DNA of 64,000 nucleotides from Tachypleus tridentatus. Taxonomy: Eukaryota > Arthropoda > Merostomata > Xiphosura > Limulidae. Position numbers and translations under genes: made by a program. The notes beneath the pieces are model-generated. The model saw only the letters and a list, made by a program, of their open reading frames with translations. It was not told the origin of the DNA and did no database searches. Shown here piece by piece: positions 47,301 to 60,659 of the stretch. Position 1 is the stretch's first letter, and each line of letters opens with the position of its first letter. The DNA lies in NCBI RefSeq assembly GCF_004210375.1, contig NW_027467782.1, forward strand, positions 20,997,276 through 21,061,275, read 5' to 3'.

Positions 47301-48670
47301 ATTTTTATTATGGGCCCTTGTGGCACCTCTTTGACTGACTCATCACTGGTTTTCTTTTTTGCCTTCTGTCTTGCTATTTCCCTCTTTTCCTTCCTCTCAC
47401 ACCTTCTTTCTTGCTGCAACATGTTGCTATTTGATTTCATACTTGGGATTTATCCAATCCATTACCTGTCAAACCAGCCATTCTTATATGGTGATCTTTT
47501 TCCTGTCTTATTCTTGTTGCTTATCTACCCTGTCTATCTACCAGTGTAATAGTGTTTTTTCATTCTGACCTATTCATCACCATCTTCATCCTGACTGTCT
47601 CATTGTTGGCTATCTCTCTTTTTTTACAATATTTTTCAACAAAGGGTTGGCTCTCTCTACCATTGTTGGTCATTAGGCTGCCTTGTCTACCACCCATTAT
47701 CTTTCCTGATTTTGCAAGGTACTGTCTTCCCCAGTTCTATCCATATTTTTCCTCTCCTTCCATAGATATCCCTGCCCTGTTCCCTTGCTCAGTTTGGACT
47801 TTATAATCGTGCATACTCTTACCCAGTTTCTCTGAGCCAATGGTCGCCTACTCCTGATATTAAATTTCCCTACAGTTCTATTTCCTCTTACTCCTTCCCT
47901 TAGGTCACCACCTCTCAGACTTCTATGCTTTGAACTCTTTCCATACCCTTTTCTATCCTCCATATCTTTTACTTTATCGTGTCTGGTCTCTTTTCTTTCT
48001 AAGACTTCAGCATTTGGGAAGGTGATTCCTCCTTCTCCCATACTTCCCTTCCATTTCACAACTCCATGCTCAATCTGACTTGTGTCTTCTGTCGCATTCT
48101 GTTTATGCTGTATCTTGCTACCTAGCTTACATCTCATAATTTCCTGGCTCCCTTCTTCACTTCTTTCTTCCCTGGGATTTTCTTCTTTGAGGGACTTATC
48201 ACTATCTAAACTTACAGGCTTAGTTTGTCAACTGCTGTTGTTGGTCTACTTTTCATTGGATGTCAATACCTGCAGGCTGTTCCATATTTCTTCTCATCAA
48301 ATCTCCCATCTCACCCATTCTTTTGCCTCTTGTTTTTGATGGCTACTTGATGACATTTTACAGACTGGCATGTGGACTACATCTTCCACTTTCATCACAC
48401 ACTATCTTCATCACCTGGCTGTCTCATCTCATGTGAGTTACTGCCTATTCCAGTCTGTTATCTTCCAATCTACTTACCATCCTTAGTCAGATGAATACAT
48501 TTTCTCTATTTTACAGGATTCTGTAAAGTGGCTCACGGTGCCACTCAGAGTACTTTTATTTCTCAAAATTTTGCACAAGTAGTATCCCACAAGTATATCC
48601 ATGTGAAGCTCCTGCTATTGGGTGTCACACTCCATGAGTTTCTTTGGGTGCTCTCTGAATGGAGCTGAAA
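44300..48670 (+). mobile_element. DIRS-like retrotransposon fossil, copy 3
   Basis: On the plus strand, in DIRS order: reverse transcriptase (about 46,010-46,330, with the pattern 'VPNKTGDWRLVI'), RNase H-like (about 46,930-47,130), a following segment (about 47,130-47,300) and tyrosine recombinase C-terminal block (about 48,340-48,480, 'GMWTTSSTFITHYL'). Near 44,600-44,660 'aaaatgtcttacttctgaga' with 'cctaccttctcacac' resembles the copy 2 terminal repeat, so the left end is probably close. The right end was not defined. Broken, with many breaks; old. Open frames on the opposite strand here are shadows. Confidence 0.7.
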
Positions 48671-48929
48671 TAGGTAAATCTTGCACCAGTCCCTTCACTA
48701 TATTAATGTGGGATTTTAGTTTTTGTGTGATTAAATGTATATCATCTTGAAAGTTACCATAGTGGTTAAAAAAGTCCAGATGAAAATGTATTTGTTATTG
48801 CAATAATAGCAACAATTTGACTTTGTAATAATTAATATAATTAATTTTTTGCATCATTCAAATCATTAAGTTATGAGACTAATTATATCACCTGTCAGCT
48901 GGAATTAATGTGTATATATACATATACAC

Positions 48930-49049
48930 GCTCCCCCGCTAGTCCAGCAGTATGTCTCCAGATTTACACCGCTAACATCAGGGGTTCGATTCCACTCAGT
49001 GGACCGAGAAATTGTCCTCCTGGTTGGGGGTTGTGCAGTAGGCTAACAA
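48930..49049 (+). mobile_element. SINE family B
   Basis: 'cccccgctagtccagcagta', 'tgtctccagatttacaccgc' and B-box-like 'ggggttcgattccactcagt'. Its 3' part is followed by the insertion of a family A SINE, and the 'gtaggctaacaa' that follows belongs to the target duplication. Confidence 0.75.
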
Positions 49050-49334
49050 TTGTTGTTGTTGTTGTTTTTGAATTTCGCACAAAGTTACTTGAGGGTTATC
49101 TGTGCTAGTCGTCCCTAATTTAGCAGTGTAAGATTAGAGTGAAGGCAGCAAGTCATCACCACCCACCGCCCAGTCTTGGGTTCTCTGTTACCAACGGATA
49201 GTGGGATTGACCGTCACATTATAAAGCCCCCCACGGCTGAAAGGGCGAGCATGTTTGGCACGACGGGGATGCGAACCCGCGACCCTCAGATTACGAAGTC
49301 GCGCGCTTTAACGCTTGCTTGGCCATGCCGGGCC
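49050..49334 (-). mobile_element. tRNA-derived SINE family A with 12-base duplication
   Basis: Minus-strand family A: (TTG)n tail, 'gtccctaatttagcagtgta', 'gggattgaccgtcacattat', 'gggcgagcatgtttggcac' and head 'ggccatgccgggcc'. Flanked by exact gtaggctaacaa at 49,038-49,049 and 49,335-49,346. It inserted into or next to the family B SINE just upstream. Confidence 0.9.
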
Positions 49335-49346
49335 GTAGGCTAACAA

Positions 49347-52300
49347 CCTACTCACTAAAAAACCAAGTCTGTTTTGAAACCGCAGAGTTTGCGGCCCTCT
49401 GTTCCTTACGGAATTTAGGGGCACTATTATTATTATTATATATACATACATATATGAGAAGCTTAACAAATAACAGTTTCGGGTATATATGTGATGTTTT
49501 GTTTTGATAAATTCGAGAATACAACGAAAAAAAAAGTCAGAATAGTTTGTTATGAGACATGTACACCGTGTTATATACATTGTCTGTTGATCAACAATGT
49601 AGTCAACAATTATACAAGAAAATACAATATTTTTACTATGTGTGACAAGAGAATATATTGTTCTTTTACCATAAAACACCAGCACTTTATTAAAGGGTGG
49701 TGATAATCTGAAATTTCATGGTTTAATGAGAGCCACAAACACAGGTCTAATGAGCCCTGTTGTAAAATCGAGGCTCAGACTAAAGGGAGCGGAGGGGGGT
49801 GATGTAGGACACGTCTGGATTAGAGAAAGGTCCGAACCTGTTGTTAACTGTACACTAAACGTACACTATGGTCATCGGCTTAAGCTGCTAAGGTGAATAA
49901 GGTAAGGCGTTCGACAATAAAACCGGCTAAACATGCATAACAACATAGACATGCACAATATACACATTAGATTGATTCAGCTACAAGCAACAAATTGCTT
50001 ACCAGATCTAAATAACAGGAGTTTATGATTGGGAGTGATATTTTTGAATTTCATGCTCTGTTCAGTCTGTTGTGATGAAAATGTTACTTAATCTTACACT
50101 ACGTACAAGACGTAGGTAGATTCTGTGATAGTGCTTGCAAGCCTTGCATCTATACTTAGGCCTACTGACTGATACTTACAAACTATCACCTAAATCGAAA
50201 AAGCTTAGAAGCACGCCTATATTAAAGATGTATATTTTGGCTACTGAAAAAGCCTACGTCTAGGCCTAATTATGTATTTTAATTGGTAAGAACATGAGAA
50301 TCACAAGAATAAACAATTTGTAAGCCTGTGATGCAATAAAACAATTCAACAGACCAAACTGTAGGGGGGGGGATGATTGTATGCACCATACCCCCACCTA
50401 AAATGAAGGAGGTGTATCCCACTCATCCACCCCAGGATCTATGCCCCTACTTTAGATGACTGGGTGAAAATCACTTGAATTTTACATGCGGAGAGAAAAA
50501 TGGAGTTACCAGTTCTTATGTTGCTAGGACCCTGATGAGATGTTTGTTGGCATTATAAGCATAACATCAAAGCTTAAAGTGGTATGTTTTGTTTTTTATA
50601 GGAACTATAGAACAACTCTGCTGTCTCTAAACTATCTTCGGTCTACACCAAATATCTTACTCTCTTTCTTTTCCCTTTCATTCAAGTACAAGTGGTAAGA
50701 TACAACACAAAGTAACAGTGAAACAAAGTGCATTGAACAGATGCATACAGGTTTTCAGTAAGGAGTCTAATTAGTATATCCACTGCTGTGAATAGTAGTT
50801 AACAACTGTTGGCTTCTTGGAAGGGTAAGGTTCAGTAGCCAGTGCAATAAATACTTACTGGATAGAGGAACTACATTTCTTTTCTTAAAATGTCATGTAA
50901 GAGTGGGATAAGAACAAAAGAAATGAACCCTTTCATTACAGAGTGTGTCTGTGTGACTTTGTTTATAATCATCAGTTTCCACACTGTAACTTTTAAAATG
51001 ATATGTGTATCTTCACAAAATCTGACTAGCTTTCTGTAAATATTACAAGTTTTTTGTATACAAAAAATTCAAAGTTTTTGATCAAGTATTTCACTAAAAT
51101 TAAGTTATCTTTTGAAATTCAAGAATTGTTCAAACTGGTCCACTTTCTCTTCCTCCTCTTCAAAAACTGCATTACAACAAACTTTAAGTGTTTTCAATCA
51201 ATGGCAAGTAGTGTAGTGACTAAAATATAAGTTCAGTGTTATAAGATAGAATACACTGTTTAATGTAGGTGGTGGTAATTTATTTTGTGAGTTAATATTT
51301 CTTGACTGTTTTGTTTCACAGTAAGAAAGTTGAAAGCAGAAGGTTATTGAAAGTTGTGTAATTGATATTAAGGCTACAGAGATTTCTAGAATGCCTCAAT
51401 ACTCTGCAATACTTCCAGAGTAGGAAGTGAGCCAAAAGTAAAACCGAGGAAAAGAGACTTTCAGTCAGAGAGAAGTTAGAAAATGTGAAATGAATCATTT
51501 AAAATAGAGAAAAATAGTTTGGCTTGTCAACTGCATTTTAAACTAATTGAATTTGGCCAAAATGGATTTTTGTGAAGAAGAGAACCATACAGTATTTAGA
51601 TCCAGTTGTGATACATATATTGTGAAGAATTTGTCATGTTTCACTTGTTTTGAACATATTTTAAAATAAGTGGAATGCATGCTGTTCATTTATTTTGAAT
51701 TTATCTCCAAAATGTGGCAAACACCCACTGTAAAAGAATCCTTAGTCCAACACACCAATTTAAATGATTATATATACTATTTAAAAGTAAGTTTCTAACT
51801 GGAATGAAATCAGAACATTGGAATAATTGTGGTTCTTTAAAAAGCTGTGGGAGTGGGTGTGCTTTTAGGTCTAATACACCAGTGTCCAAATGTATTTCAT
51901 AGTCACCAAAACTGTTTAAAATGTGTTTACATTTTCACCATTTGGAAAAACTGCATTTTATAGTCACCAAAACTGTTTAAAATGTGTTAAAAGTTTTGCT
52001 ATGTGACAAAAAAATTAACTGTGTTTTTACAGATGGGTAAAAATACATAGTAATGTTTTCAATTATTTATTAATAGAATTAATTATACTGAAAAATAGGT
52101 GGTAGAAGTAAAGCACCAGTTCACCACAGGTCAATAGCTGTTTTGGCATGTGGCAAGTGGTGACCATGTTGAACACCATAGGTCTGAGAGATCTAGAGCA
52201 GGTGAAAACAATACTCTTTTCTCTCTTCTCATGTCTGGTGGTAATGAATGTGTTTGATTGTCAAACATAATGAATCTAATAATTACATGTTCTTATTCTG

Positions 52301-55245
52301 TTTGAAAAGAAGAAAGTGGTGTTTGTGTTTATTATTTCCAAAACAAATCTGATTGATAAAATGTTTTAAAATGAATTTATTGCAAATAGAAACAGTTAAC
52401 TGCTTTATAAGCTTTAATACTTTTAAAGACAAACATATTTATCAATGCATTTGATGCACAAGTAAAGCATTCACATGCTGAACTGGAAACAAGTGTTGAT
52501 AAGTGGATATTTCTAGGCATCTGTTAAAAAAACCTTGCAAGAATTTTTTAAAATTATTTTCCTGATTCAGTAAAGTGAAACTTCAATTACTCAGGAGCCT
52601 CTTGTTGGGAAAGTTTTGTTTACGTATTTCGGCATACATGCTGTTTTGCCTATCTTCATGAAAAGTATTTAAAGGTTGTTTAATCAAATTATAGATGATA
52701 ACAACCAGAGTAACCAAACAATAATAAAGCTGTATTGTACTTAATTTTACCCTTCTTTCATAAATCAACAAACATGGCAGTGGACTTGAAGTACTATTGA
52801 CACCCACCTGGAAAATAGAATAACAACTGTTCTCAGTGTTCTGGAAATGAAACTAGTATTTATGTCTGAGAAAAGAAGGAAAATAGCTAAATTTTGTCTT
52901 GATTTGTTGAAAGTAGAATTAGTTGGTATACTGATACCATAAACCTCATTGCTATATCGTGTATATATATATATAAAACACAAATATCTGTCTTTCTCTT
53001 GTTACATTATCTTCACTGGACCAATCTTAACCAAACTGTGTGAAATGTTTTTAAAGAAGACCAAAAACAGCACTGCTTTCAATAGATGACTATCCTTCTT
53101 CATGAGAGTAAATGTGAAGATAATTTGGAAAAGGGGACATATTAATGTAGGGTTCGTAACTCCTCCACCCCCATTATTGCTGTTATTGAACACTTTAATA
53201 AAGTTAACATTAATTATATTTGTAGATGGTGTCTTGATCTTAAACTAAAAAGTAAGACACGTTTATAATTTTTCTAATATGCATGCATACAGTGTGCCTA
53301 AAGCAGACAAACATTTAATATATACATCTCAGAGACTGTGCTGGGCTCTCTTTGGAGGAATTAAATGAACAAAGATGACTGCCTTTGTTACAATAATACA
53401 TAAACTGAGATGAAGTTTCTATTTCAACAGCCACCATAAGGCTGGTATGAAAAGCTGTTGTTTGAGTTGTAATAATTTCTTACTTTGACCTATCTGTAAG
53501 ACACTTCTGTAGCCATTGGTTTTCTATTAAATAATCATGTGAAACACTGCAGAAAGATGTGATGAGCTGGGTGTTGAAAGCAGGTAACAGAATGCACCCC
53601 TACTGACATTACAATTGATACTACCTCTTTCTACAGGGTCATAATAACCATTATACAGTCTAGTAAATGAATGTTCTAAATGAATTGTATGAAAATCAAG
53701 ATTTTTCTAATTTATCATATCTTCCAGCCCCAGGTTTTGTTTAAGTTCATGTACAAATAAAGGACAGGTACCTCGGCTTGATAAATATGAAACATAAAAT
53801 TTGGAGTTATTTTTATGATTCTAGCTCAGAACTTCTTACTAGGGCATGTGCTAGTTGACTTCTAGGTGTTGCTGTACCTAATATGAGTCATGACAGCTGG
53901 TACCTGCTGCTTCGTGGGATAGTTCACCTGGTATCAACTTGAGTGTGAATTTGTATCATTAATGGCACAAAAGTAATATGTTCTTCTGGATTATTGCCAT
54001 CTAAGTTGATTGGCCAGCTACAAGGAGAACATAAATCATGTAATTAGTTTCTGTTTCGAAAGAATTGTGACCTGTAAAGTGCAGAATTTTTATCTAGGTA
54101 TGTGTTGAGTCTGCAGTGCATTTTTTAATATTTTTTTCCTTTTGAGTCTGTTTTAATTTTCATTCCTCATGTCAATTTTATTTTGCAAAGTGGTAAACAT
54201 CTGAACTAATTATAGATTATCAAAAAGTTAGAACTTGTGTTTGGTAAACCCCATGTTCTTTATAATGTAATATTTTCTCACACTAATCTTCCATCTCAAT
54301 AAATCACCAAGTGTGTCAGTATGCAGGGTGTGGATTACATGAATGCCTCTATTTTTGTAAACTATAATAATTAATCACATCAGTACTTCCAAAGTTTATT
54401 TTTCATTGTATGGATCTCTGGTAAATCTGTTTTAAGTTTATTTTATATTGTCTTGACAGAACTAATGGGGGCATCTAGTCAACTGTGAAAGTATTATCAA
54501 AGTAGCCATTATTCTAAACCAAAACATATATGGTTAAGAATAGAATAGCTCTTCATCCCTACCATGCCTTGTATTGAGTGAATCATTACGGTCTGCATTT
54601 GAAAATAGATCTTTGTGGTCATCCATTGCACTGTTTCAAGTGTTGTTGTTCCTTCAGACTCTCCACTGTATTTTATGCCCTCACTTTTCTTCTAATGAAG
54701 ATTGATAGCCCTCATTACATTCCAGTTTTCCCATAAGTACCACATCTTTCTTATCTGGGTGAAATGTATACCTGGCTCAGTCTCCCACATCAGTTTTCCA
54801 AATTTGACTTTCTTGTCTTCAGGTGTGTCCTCTGGATGGCTTTGGAGGATGCTTCTTTCCTTCCCTAAAACTGTTTCTTCCACCTATTCAATGTAAGATT
54901 CTTGCTATATGTTGATATGACATAATGCACTGTATTGGAAGTTGTAATTCACCTAAACTGTAAATGTATTTCTGGAAGGTTCTTACCAAATTTCACACTT
55001 CCCATCTTACCTTTTCATTAAAACCTGATGCTTCCAGATTCTAAGAGAACTTAAAGTGATATCTGGTAGAATTGAACAGAGGAAGTCATAAGCGTAATGA
55101 GAATACCTTGCACTATTACTGATGGAGGGTTGTCACATGATAATTTTAATGAATAATTTGCAATCAAGAGGAGGCAGTAACTCAGGACATGCTTGAAAAC
55201 AAGTTTCACAAATAGATGCCAGCATTGAATGAGAATATCTATTGA
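49347..55245. other. long stretch without a recognised gene
   Basis: AT-rich DNA with scattered short frames, none with a domain I recognise. Includes a G run (50,363-50,371), a 28-base direct repeat (51,900 and 51,961) and a minus-strand frame at 54,692-54,883 of charged composition that could be a decayed exon or transposon piece but is unassigned. I see no RNA genes. Confidence 0.4.
51900..51988. repeat. 28-base direct repeat, 61 apart
   Basis: 'tagtcaccaaaactgttta' plus nine more bases is identical at 51,900-51,927 and 51,961-51,988. The intervening 33 bases are unrelated. Confidence 0.85.
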
Positions 55246-55255
55246 TGTAAAAGGA

Positions 55256-55530
55256 TTGTTTGTTTGTTTTATAATTTCGTGAAAGCTACATGAGGTCTAT
55301 CTCCACTAGCCATCCTTAATTTAGCAGTGTAAGACTAGAGGGAAGACAGCTAGTCATCACCACTCGCTGCCAACTCTTGGGCTACTTCTCTACCAATGAA
55401 TGTTGGGATTGACCGTAACATTAGAAGTCCCCTACAGCCAAAGGGTGAGCATGTTTGGTGTGATGGGGATTGGAACTAGCAACTTTCAAATTACGAGTTG
55501 AGGGTCTTAACTGCCTGGTTATTTCAGACC
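55256..55530 (-). mobile_element. tRNA-derived SINE family A with 10-base duplication
   Basis: Minus strand: 'tgtttgttttataatttcgt' tail, 'cttaatttagcagtgtaaga', 'caactcttgggctacttctc', 'gggattgaccgtaacattag', 'ggtgagcatgtttggtgtga'; the head is decayed. tgtaaaagga lies on both sides (55,246-55,255 and 55,533-55,542). Confidence 0.85.
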
Positions 55531-55542
55531 TGTGTAAAAGGA

Positions 55543-56946
55543 GATAAGTACTTATTGGAATTACATTTTAGTACAAAAAATTATAAATATCACAACAATT
55601 TTATAGAATACGTGATGTAGATTAAAAATAAGTATGCAGATTAATCAGTCTGTAGAATGGTATTCTTGAAGTATTGAAAATATGATTCAATTTATAAAAT
55701 TTAGTAATTTTAAATATTAAAAACATCTAATACTTTTATGACCTGCCAAGGAAAGAAAAAAAAAATGTAGTGTTGGTAATTTGATTCATCCAAAAACAGC
55801 TTACATCAATAAGGGTTTGTATTCAGTTGTAATTATTTCAGTCCCAGTAAAAATAGTTGCATAACTCAGTGTTAAAAATGTGTAACTGAATAACTGTACA
55901 TTTTGATTTAAAGGGGAGATTCGACAAATTCTGAAGAGTTAAAATAACAGTTTTAGAAATATATTATTTCCAAGGAACTTTCAAAGTGTGATCACAGTAA
56001 TGGTTAGAAGGTTTATAGATCAAAATAATCCATTGTGTTATTAATATTGTAAGGATTAAAACCATACATTTACTAAAATAGATTAATTTCTGCATATAAT
56101 CTAAGCAGAACTGTTGTATTACATATTCAAAACTAACATCATATTATTAGGACATTGCGAATGTTACAGCTACATACACTTCTAAAAGGTTATTAATATA
56201 ACTTGGAGAAATGGTGCTTACTTGTGTGAATATAATACACCACTTACTTAGTAAAATTCATATAATTAAATAGTAATTGTGCACAATTTTCTAACTGCTG
56301 CATAATAAACTTACAAGGAAAGTATACAGTTTTATCACCTCACAAAAATATAAGACTAGAAACATATTAATCCATTACTTTTTAAAAGGTACAATAATTT
56401 TATAAATAGCATGTGGTAATATGTTCACGTACCAGCACATTACAAATTATTAGTATACATAATGAATAATGGACTATTTTTAAAAAGGGTCGATAATGAG
56501 TCTGAAAACGTCTCGTGGTCGTCGTTTTTCGAAGATTGTTTTTTCTTTGTAGGAGTAAAAATGTTGAGAACACGAGACAGTAATAGAAGATTCTGTCGAA
56601 CACAGCATCAGTTCCATATCTGTGATGAGACTGACTCGATAATGAGTGTCGAAATCTTCAAAAGTCGCTAACAGGTTGTTTGTCTGTCTTAGTTCTCCAG
56701 GCTATCTTGGAAATACATATCTAGGTTTCAACATGCTTGTTTGGAAGAAATCAGTTGATGTTTAAAAGTGCGTTTGTGATGATTGAGTTTTCATTATATC
56801 CTTCTTTGTATGGAGTGTCTGTGTAAATTTGTCTATTGACTTAAATAGCTTCTCGACTTGTGTATTCTGCATGAACATGTCTTTGAAATTTGTTTCTAGT
56901 TGTGGATGCTTTTTTGGTAAGAATGGCTTGGATGAAGGTGGCGGAT
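55543..56946. other. no gene recognised
   Basis: AT-rich until 56,450. 56,460-56,680 has more CpG and a 69-codon plus-strand frame (56,462-56,671), without a recognised domain. It could be a promoter-proximal region but nothing else supports that. Confidence 0.3.
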
Positions 56947-56958
56947 GTCCAATGTTTC

Positions 56959-57230
56959 GGGGCCCAGCATGGCCAGGTGGTTAAAGCGCTCGAATCGTAA
57001 TCTGAGACTTGCGGGTTCGAATACCCGTCGCACCAAACATGCTCGCCATTTTAGTCGTGGGAGCGTTATAATGTCATGGTCAATCACACTATTTGTTGAT
57101 AAAAGAGTAGCCCAAGAGTTGGTGGTGATGACTAGCTGTCTTCCTTTTAGTTTTACACTGCTAAATTAGGGACGGCTAGAACAAATAGCCCTCGTGTAGC
57201 TGTGCATGAAATTCAAAAACTAAACAAAAA
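56959..57230 (+). mobile_element. tRNA-derived SINE family A, first of a pair
   Basis: Head 'gcccagcatggccaggtggt', B box 'gcgggttcgaatacccgtc', 'aaacatgctcgcc', 'gagtagcccaagagttgg' and 'ctaaattagggacggctaga'. Lacks about ten bases in the middle ('ggtggtgatg' follows 'gttg' directly). Possible short duplication ccaatgtttc / ccaatatttc at its ends. Confidence 0.85.
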
Positions 57231-57262
57231 ACCAATATTTCCTTGAAGTTTACTATTCTTCT

Positions 57263-57540
57263 GGCGCTGCATGGCCAGGTGGTTAAGGCGCTTAACTTGT
57301 AATGCGAGGATCGCGGGTTCGAATTTCCGTCTCACCAAACATGCTCGTCCTTTCAGCCGTAGGGCCATTATAGTGTCCCGATCAAACCCACAATTCGTTG
57401 GTAAAAGAGTAGCCCAAGAGTTGGCGGTCAGTGGTGAAAACAAACTGCCTTCCTTCTATTCTTACATTGCTAAATTAGGGACGGCTAATACAGTTAGCCC
57501 TCGTGTAAATGTGCGCGAAATTCGAAAAAGAAAACAAAAA
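57263..57540 (+). mobile_element. tRNA-derived SINE family A, second of a pair
   Basis: Same family, head 'ggcgctgcatggccaggtgg' and B box 'cgggttcgaatttccgtc'. A 32-base direct repeat (57,231-57,262 and 57,540-57,571, three mismatches) flanks it, either a long target duplication or the trace of a SINE-plus-flank duplication. Confidence 0.85.
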
Positions 57541-57997
57541 CCAATATTTCGTTGAAGTTTTCTATTTTTCTACCTAAAAGTTAAAGCTTAACGTCAAGGC
57601 CACTTATTAACGAGTGTTTTATATCTTGAATATTATGAAGTGTTTGTTTATTATGATTTATATGTTTATTGTAGAGCATATTCAGCGGGGGTATCAACCG
57701 TGTTGAAAATCGATACACTTATTTCTGTCCCACTGTGGAACTTTTTTATAAAGTGAATGGAGTAAGTTGTTTGTTTGTTGTTAAACGCGATGTTTCGTGA
57801 AGGGCTATTTGTATGCTGTCGAAGGTTTTTAAAATTCGAATTTTACCTTATATGTGCTATCAGAATTGTTATCACTTGCAGCATTGAAATCAATAAAAGA
57901 TACATTATACTTAAGTTGATTACTTTTGTTGTGTTTGAGAAACGAGCTTTTGCTGAAAACGTGCTAAGTGTCTTAGTTTTGTTTCTCTTTACACGTC

Positions 57998-58110
57998 CCT
58001 CCCAGTGCCACACAGGTATGTCTGCGGACTTGCACCGCTACAAACCGGGTTTCGATACCCATTGTGTAGCTTTGTGTTTAATTCCAAACAAGCAAGCAAT
58101 TAAATCTTTA
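57998..58110 (+). mobile_element. SINE family B
   Basis: 'cctcccagtgccacacaggt', 'atgtctgcggacttgcaccg', 'ccgggtttcgatacccattg' and 'agctttgtgtttaattccaa' with a (CAAG)n-like tail. Confidence 0.65.
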
Positions 58111-58159
58111 GACGTAATATGTGAAAAAAAACAAAAGTAATTTATCACGTGACTGACTG

Positions 58160-58375
58160 GACAGTGAGTGGTCAGCGTTCTGGACTGTGAATCGGAGGTC
58201 TTACACGTTGCCTTAAAATCGCGCCTCGCACTTTGGGTCTGTGTCAAAAGAGCGACATTGAAATGACATTATTAGAGTGGCTCAAGGGCTGGATGTCAGC
58301 GCTGTTGTAGCCACTTTAAAATTAGGGACTACTAACCCAGATAGCCCTTGTAAATATCCGAAACAAACAAAATTA
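58160..58375 (+). mobile_element. tRNA-derived SINE, third type
   Basis: Head 'ggacagtgagtggtcagcgt' with 'tctggactgtgaatcggagg' is tRNA-like, the body includes 'gtggctcaagggctggatgt', and the end 'aaattagggactactaaccc' with 'aacaaacaaaatt' resembles the family A tail. So it may be a family A relative with a different tRNA-derived head. Confidence 0.5.
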
Positions 58376-60655
58376 TTTCTCTTAGTGGCCGTTCCCTACA
58401 CAGCTTTGACCCTCACTGAGCTGAGACTCCGTCGCCTTTTGACTATGAGATTTCACTGACCCTTATGCCCTTGGGTTAAGTCTTGATGGGAGATAAATCG
58501 CTTGTACTTGTCGGATTTTAAAAGACTTTCATAAAAGCAGTCTTCACGTGTCAAATTGTTCAGATAGTTTTCAATAGCATCTGTTTGTACAAGTGTGCAC
58601 GAAATATTTCTATTACCTAAATTGCTGAGACAAAACTAGTACAGTTTAACTGTTGTCTCCTGGCGACATATATTTCATAATAGTTTTTACTTTTATGAGA
58701 CTTTTTATTTGTTTTAAGTTCAAATTTCTTTAGTAACAAGTTTCCCCAGTATAGCTGTTTACATGGAACACCAATCAAATATTACTTTGTTATTATATGG
58801 TTACAAGTCTTATTTTACATTGTAGGTTATTAGTAGCGTGTTAACAGTAGTCAGGATTTTTGAGATTGGAAGAAATATTTTTACCCTGGCATTGATTACG
58901 TAAAACAAACCGTAAAAAAGTTATAACATAATCGTTTAAAATTTATGGATTAAAATCAATCAAGCATGACTACATTCATTGATTATTATTATTATTTTTT
59001 TTGTCGTACTTTGGTCTCCAAGCGTTTCGGACTCGTTCAGGCCATTCTAGAGGTTGTACAAAGTAAATATAGGCAGCGATTATGTGTTAACTGTACTTTT
59101 CAGTTTCTACATTTTGTTATCTTGGGTTAAAAATCGTACACTTAGCTCCTGTTAGTAAAGTTTTTAAAGATGGCATCTATAAGGGCTGAAACATTGCTAA
59201 AGAATGCAGGTTACACTGTCAAACTTGATGCTTCGCGTGAAGGGCCCTTTAAAAGAAATTCAAAATACTTCCGCTAGTTTTAGGCAGAAATATATAATTG
59301 CTCAATATGATAAAATTAGTTGGACTAACGGTTGTGCTCACTTGTCTCTTGTTAAATGCAAAGCTACATAACGGACTATATTTGACTGTGCCCACCGCTT
59401 ATCGAACTCTCATTTTTATCTTGATGAGCCTGAAAGATTACTTCTGTGTTAGTGAGAGCCCCCCACGCTAGTGGACAGTATAAGAACATGAAGACTTACG
59501 CTAATATAAGCCTTCACTTCGTGCAACTAACTATTCACGTTATATGATATACATTTTAGAGAGAATTTTGTAAACTTGGCTGGGAGCTGTAAATTCGAAT
59601 AGACCTTCAATGTCATGCAATCAAGGTATTTAAGTTGTACCTGTGAAAAAAATAAGGGCTGGCGGAATAAGGAGTAAGTAACTGAACAAGAACATTAAAC
59701 AAATATTTGGAAGTACATGCTTGGATTGGAAACGTTGTTTCCGTCTTATTTGGTAATACGACGTGAACTGGAAGATAGGTGTTAACCCTAAAGTTGATTT
59801 GGCTCTAATAACGTTAAAAAACTCGTTGAACGTTTGAAACCTGTCTCGCACGTACACCGCTATTGTGAAAGATTCGAATCTTCGTTCCAAACTTTTCTCT
59901 AAAACTAGTAGTTAACGTGAATTATTTTTCGTGTTTAATCAGCGATAACAGGAATAATTATCTGGATACAGATAATTAAGATTTATTTCCCTTTTGCTCT
60001 TTAACCTTTTGTTTAAAATCGTAATACTATTTTCTGATATCTTTGTACCGATATCGCCTTGAAAACATACTGTTTATCAGTATTGTAGGGTCAATACTAA
60101 CTAGCTCTTACTGTTATTTTTAGCCGCGGCATAGCGGTTCGTAGTACACCTCTAAGTTGTTGTTTTTTAAAAGCACAAACGTTTAGCTCACAGCTTCGTC
60201 ATTTCTTGATGGATTTGAGATTTAATTGCAGTTTTGAACTCGGAAGGTCAAACCCTTTCGACTGACGTATTTGATCACGTCCAAAGTCTCATAGATGAAT
60301 CTACTCTAATCGTGCCTAAAAGAATTTCTATTTGAGGGTAGGCGAGTAGATAACGTGCTGAGTAATAAAGTTGAATCGGGTTGTATGCTTGATATTGCCT
60401 ATACATAAAAATATAGCTAATAAATCGACTAGTAGATTATCCATGCCTAAAAGTGGTCCAAGTGTTGTAGATATTAAGGATTCCTTGTTATTTATTTTAG
60501 TAACCTTTAATTTTTCGGAGCAATTCAATAACGTAATAAGTTATTAGTAGCGTACTAGGTTAATACTGTATTTCTGGAAACGGATTCCTTCTTATCCTAG
60601 AATTTCCAGTTCATCAATTCGAAAATAAATGTTGGGTTATTACAAAGGGTTGCCA
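58376..60655. other. no gene supported
   Basis: More CpG than the rest of the window but no recognised coding block. The 86-codon minus-strand frame at 59,630-59,890 has no recognised domain. A scrap 'cccccacgctagtggacagt' at 59,461 may be the start of a family B SINE. Confidence 0.35.
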
Positions 60656-60659
60656 TTGT

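Noticed and set aside
47697-48137. 146-codon minus-strand open frame
   Set aside because: Lies opposite the DIRS-like fossil; charged, repeat-free residues with no family match, so a shadow frame of plus-strand element sequence.
59630-59890. 86-codon minus-strand frame
   Set aside because: The C-terminal hydrophobic run could be a helix, but nothing else supports a gene.
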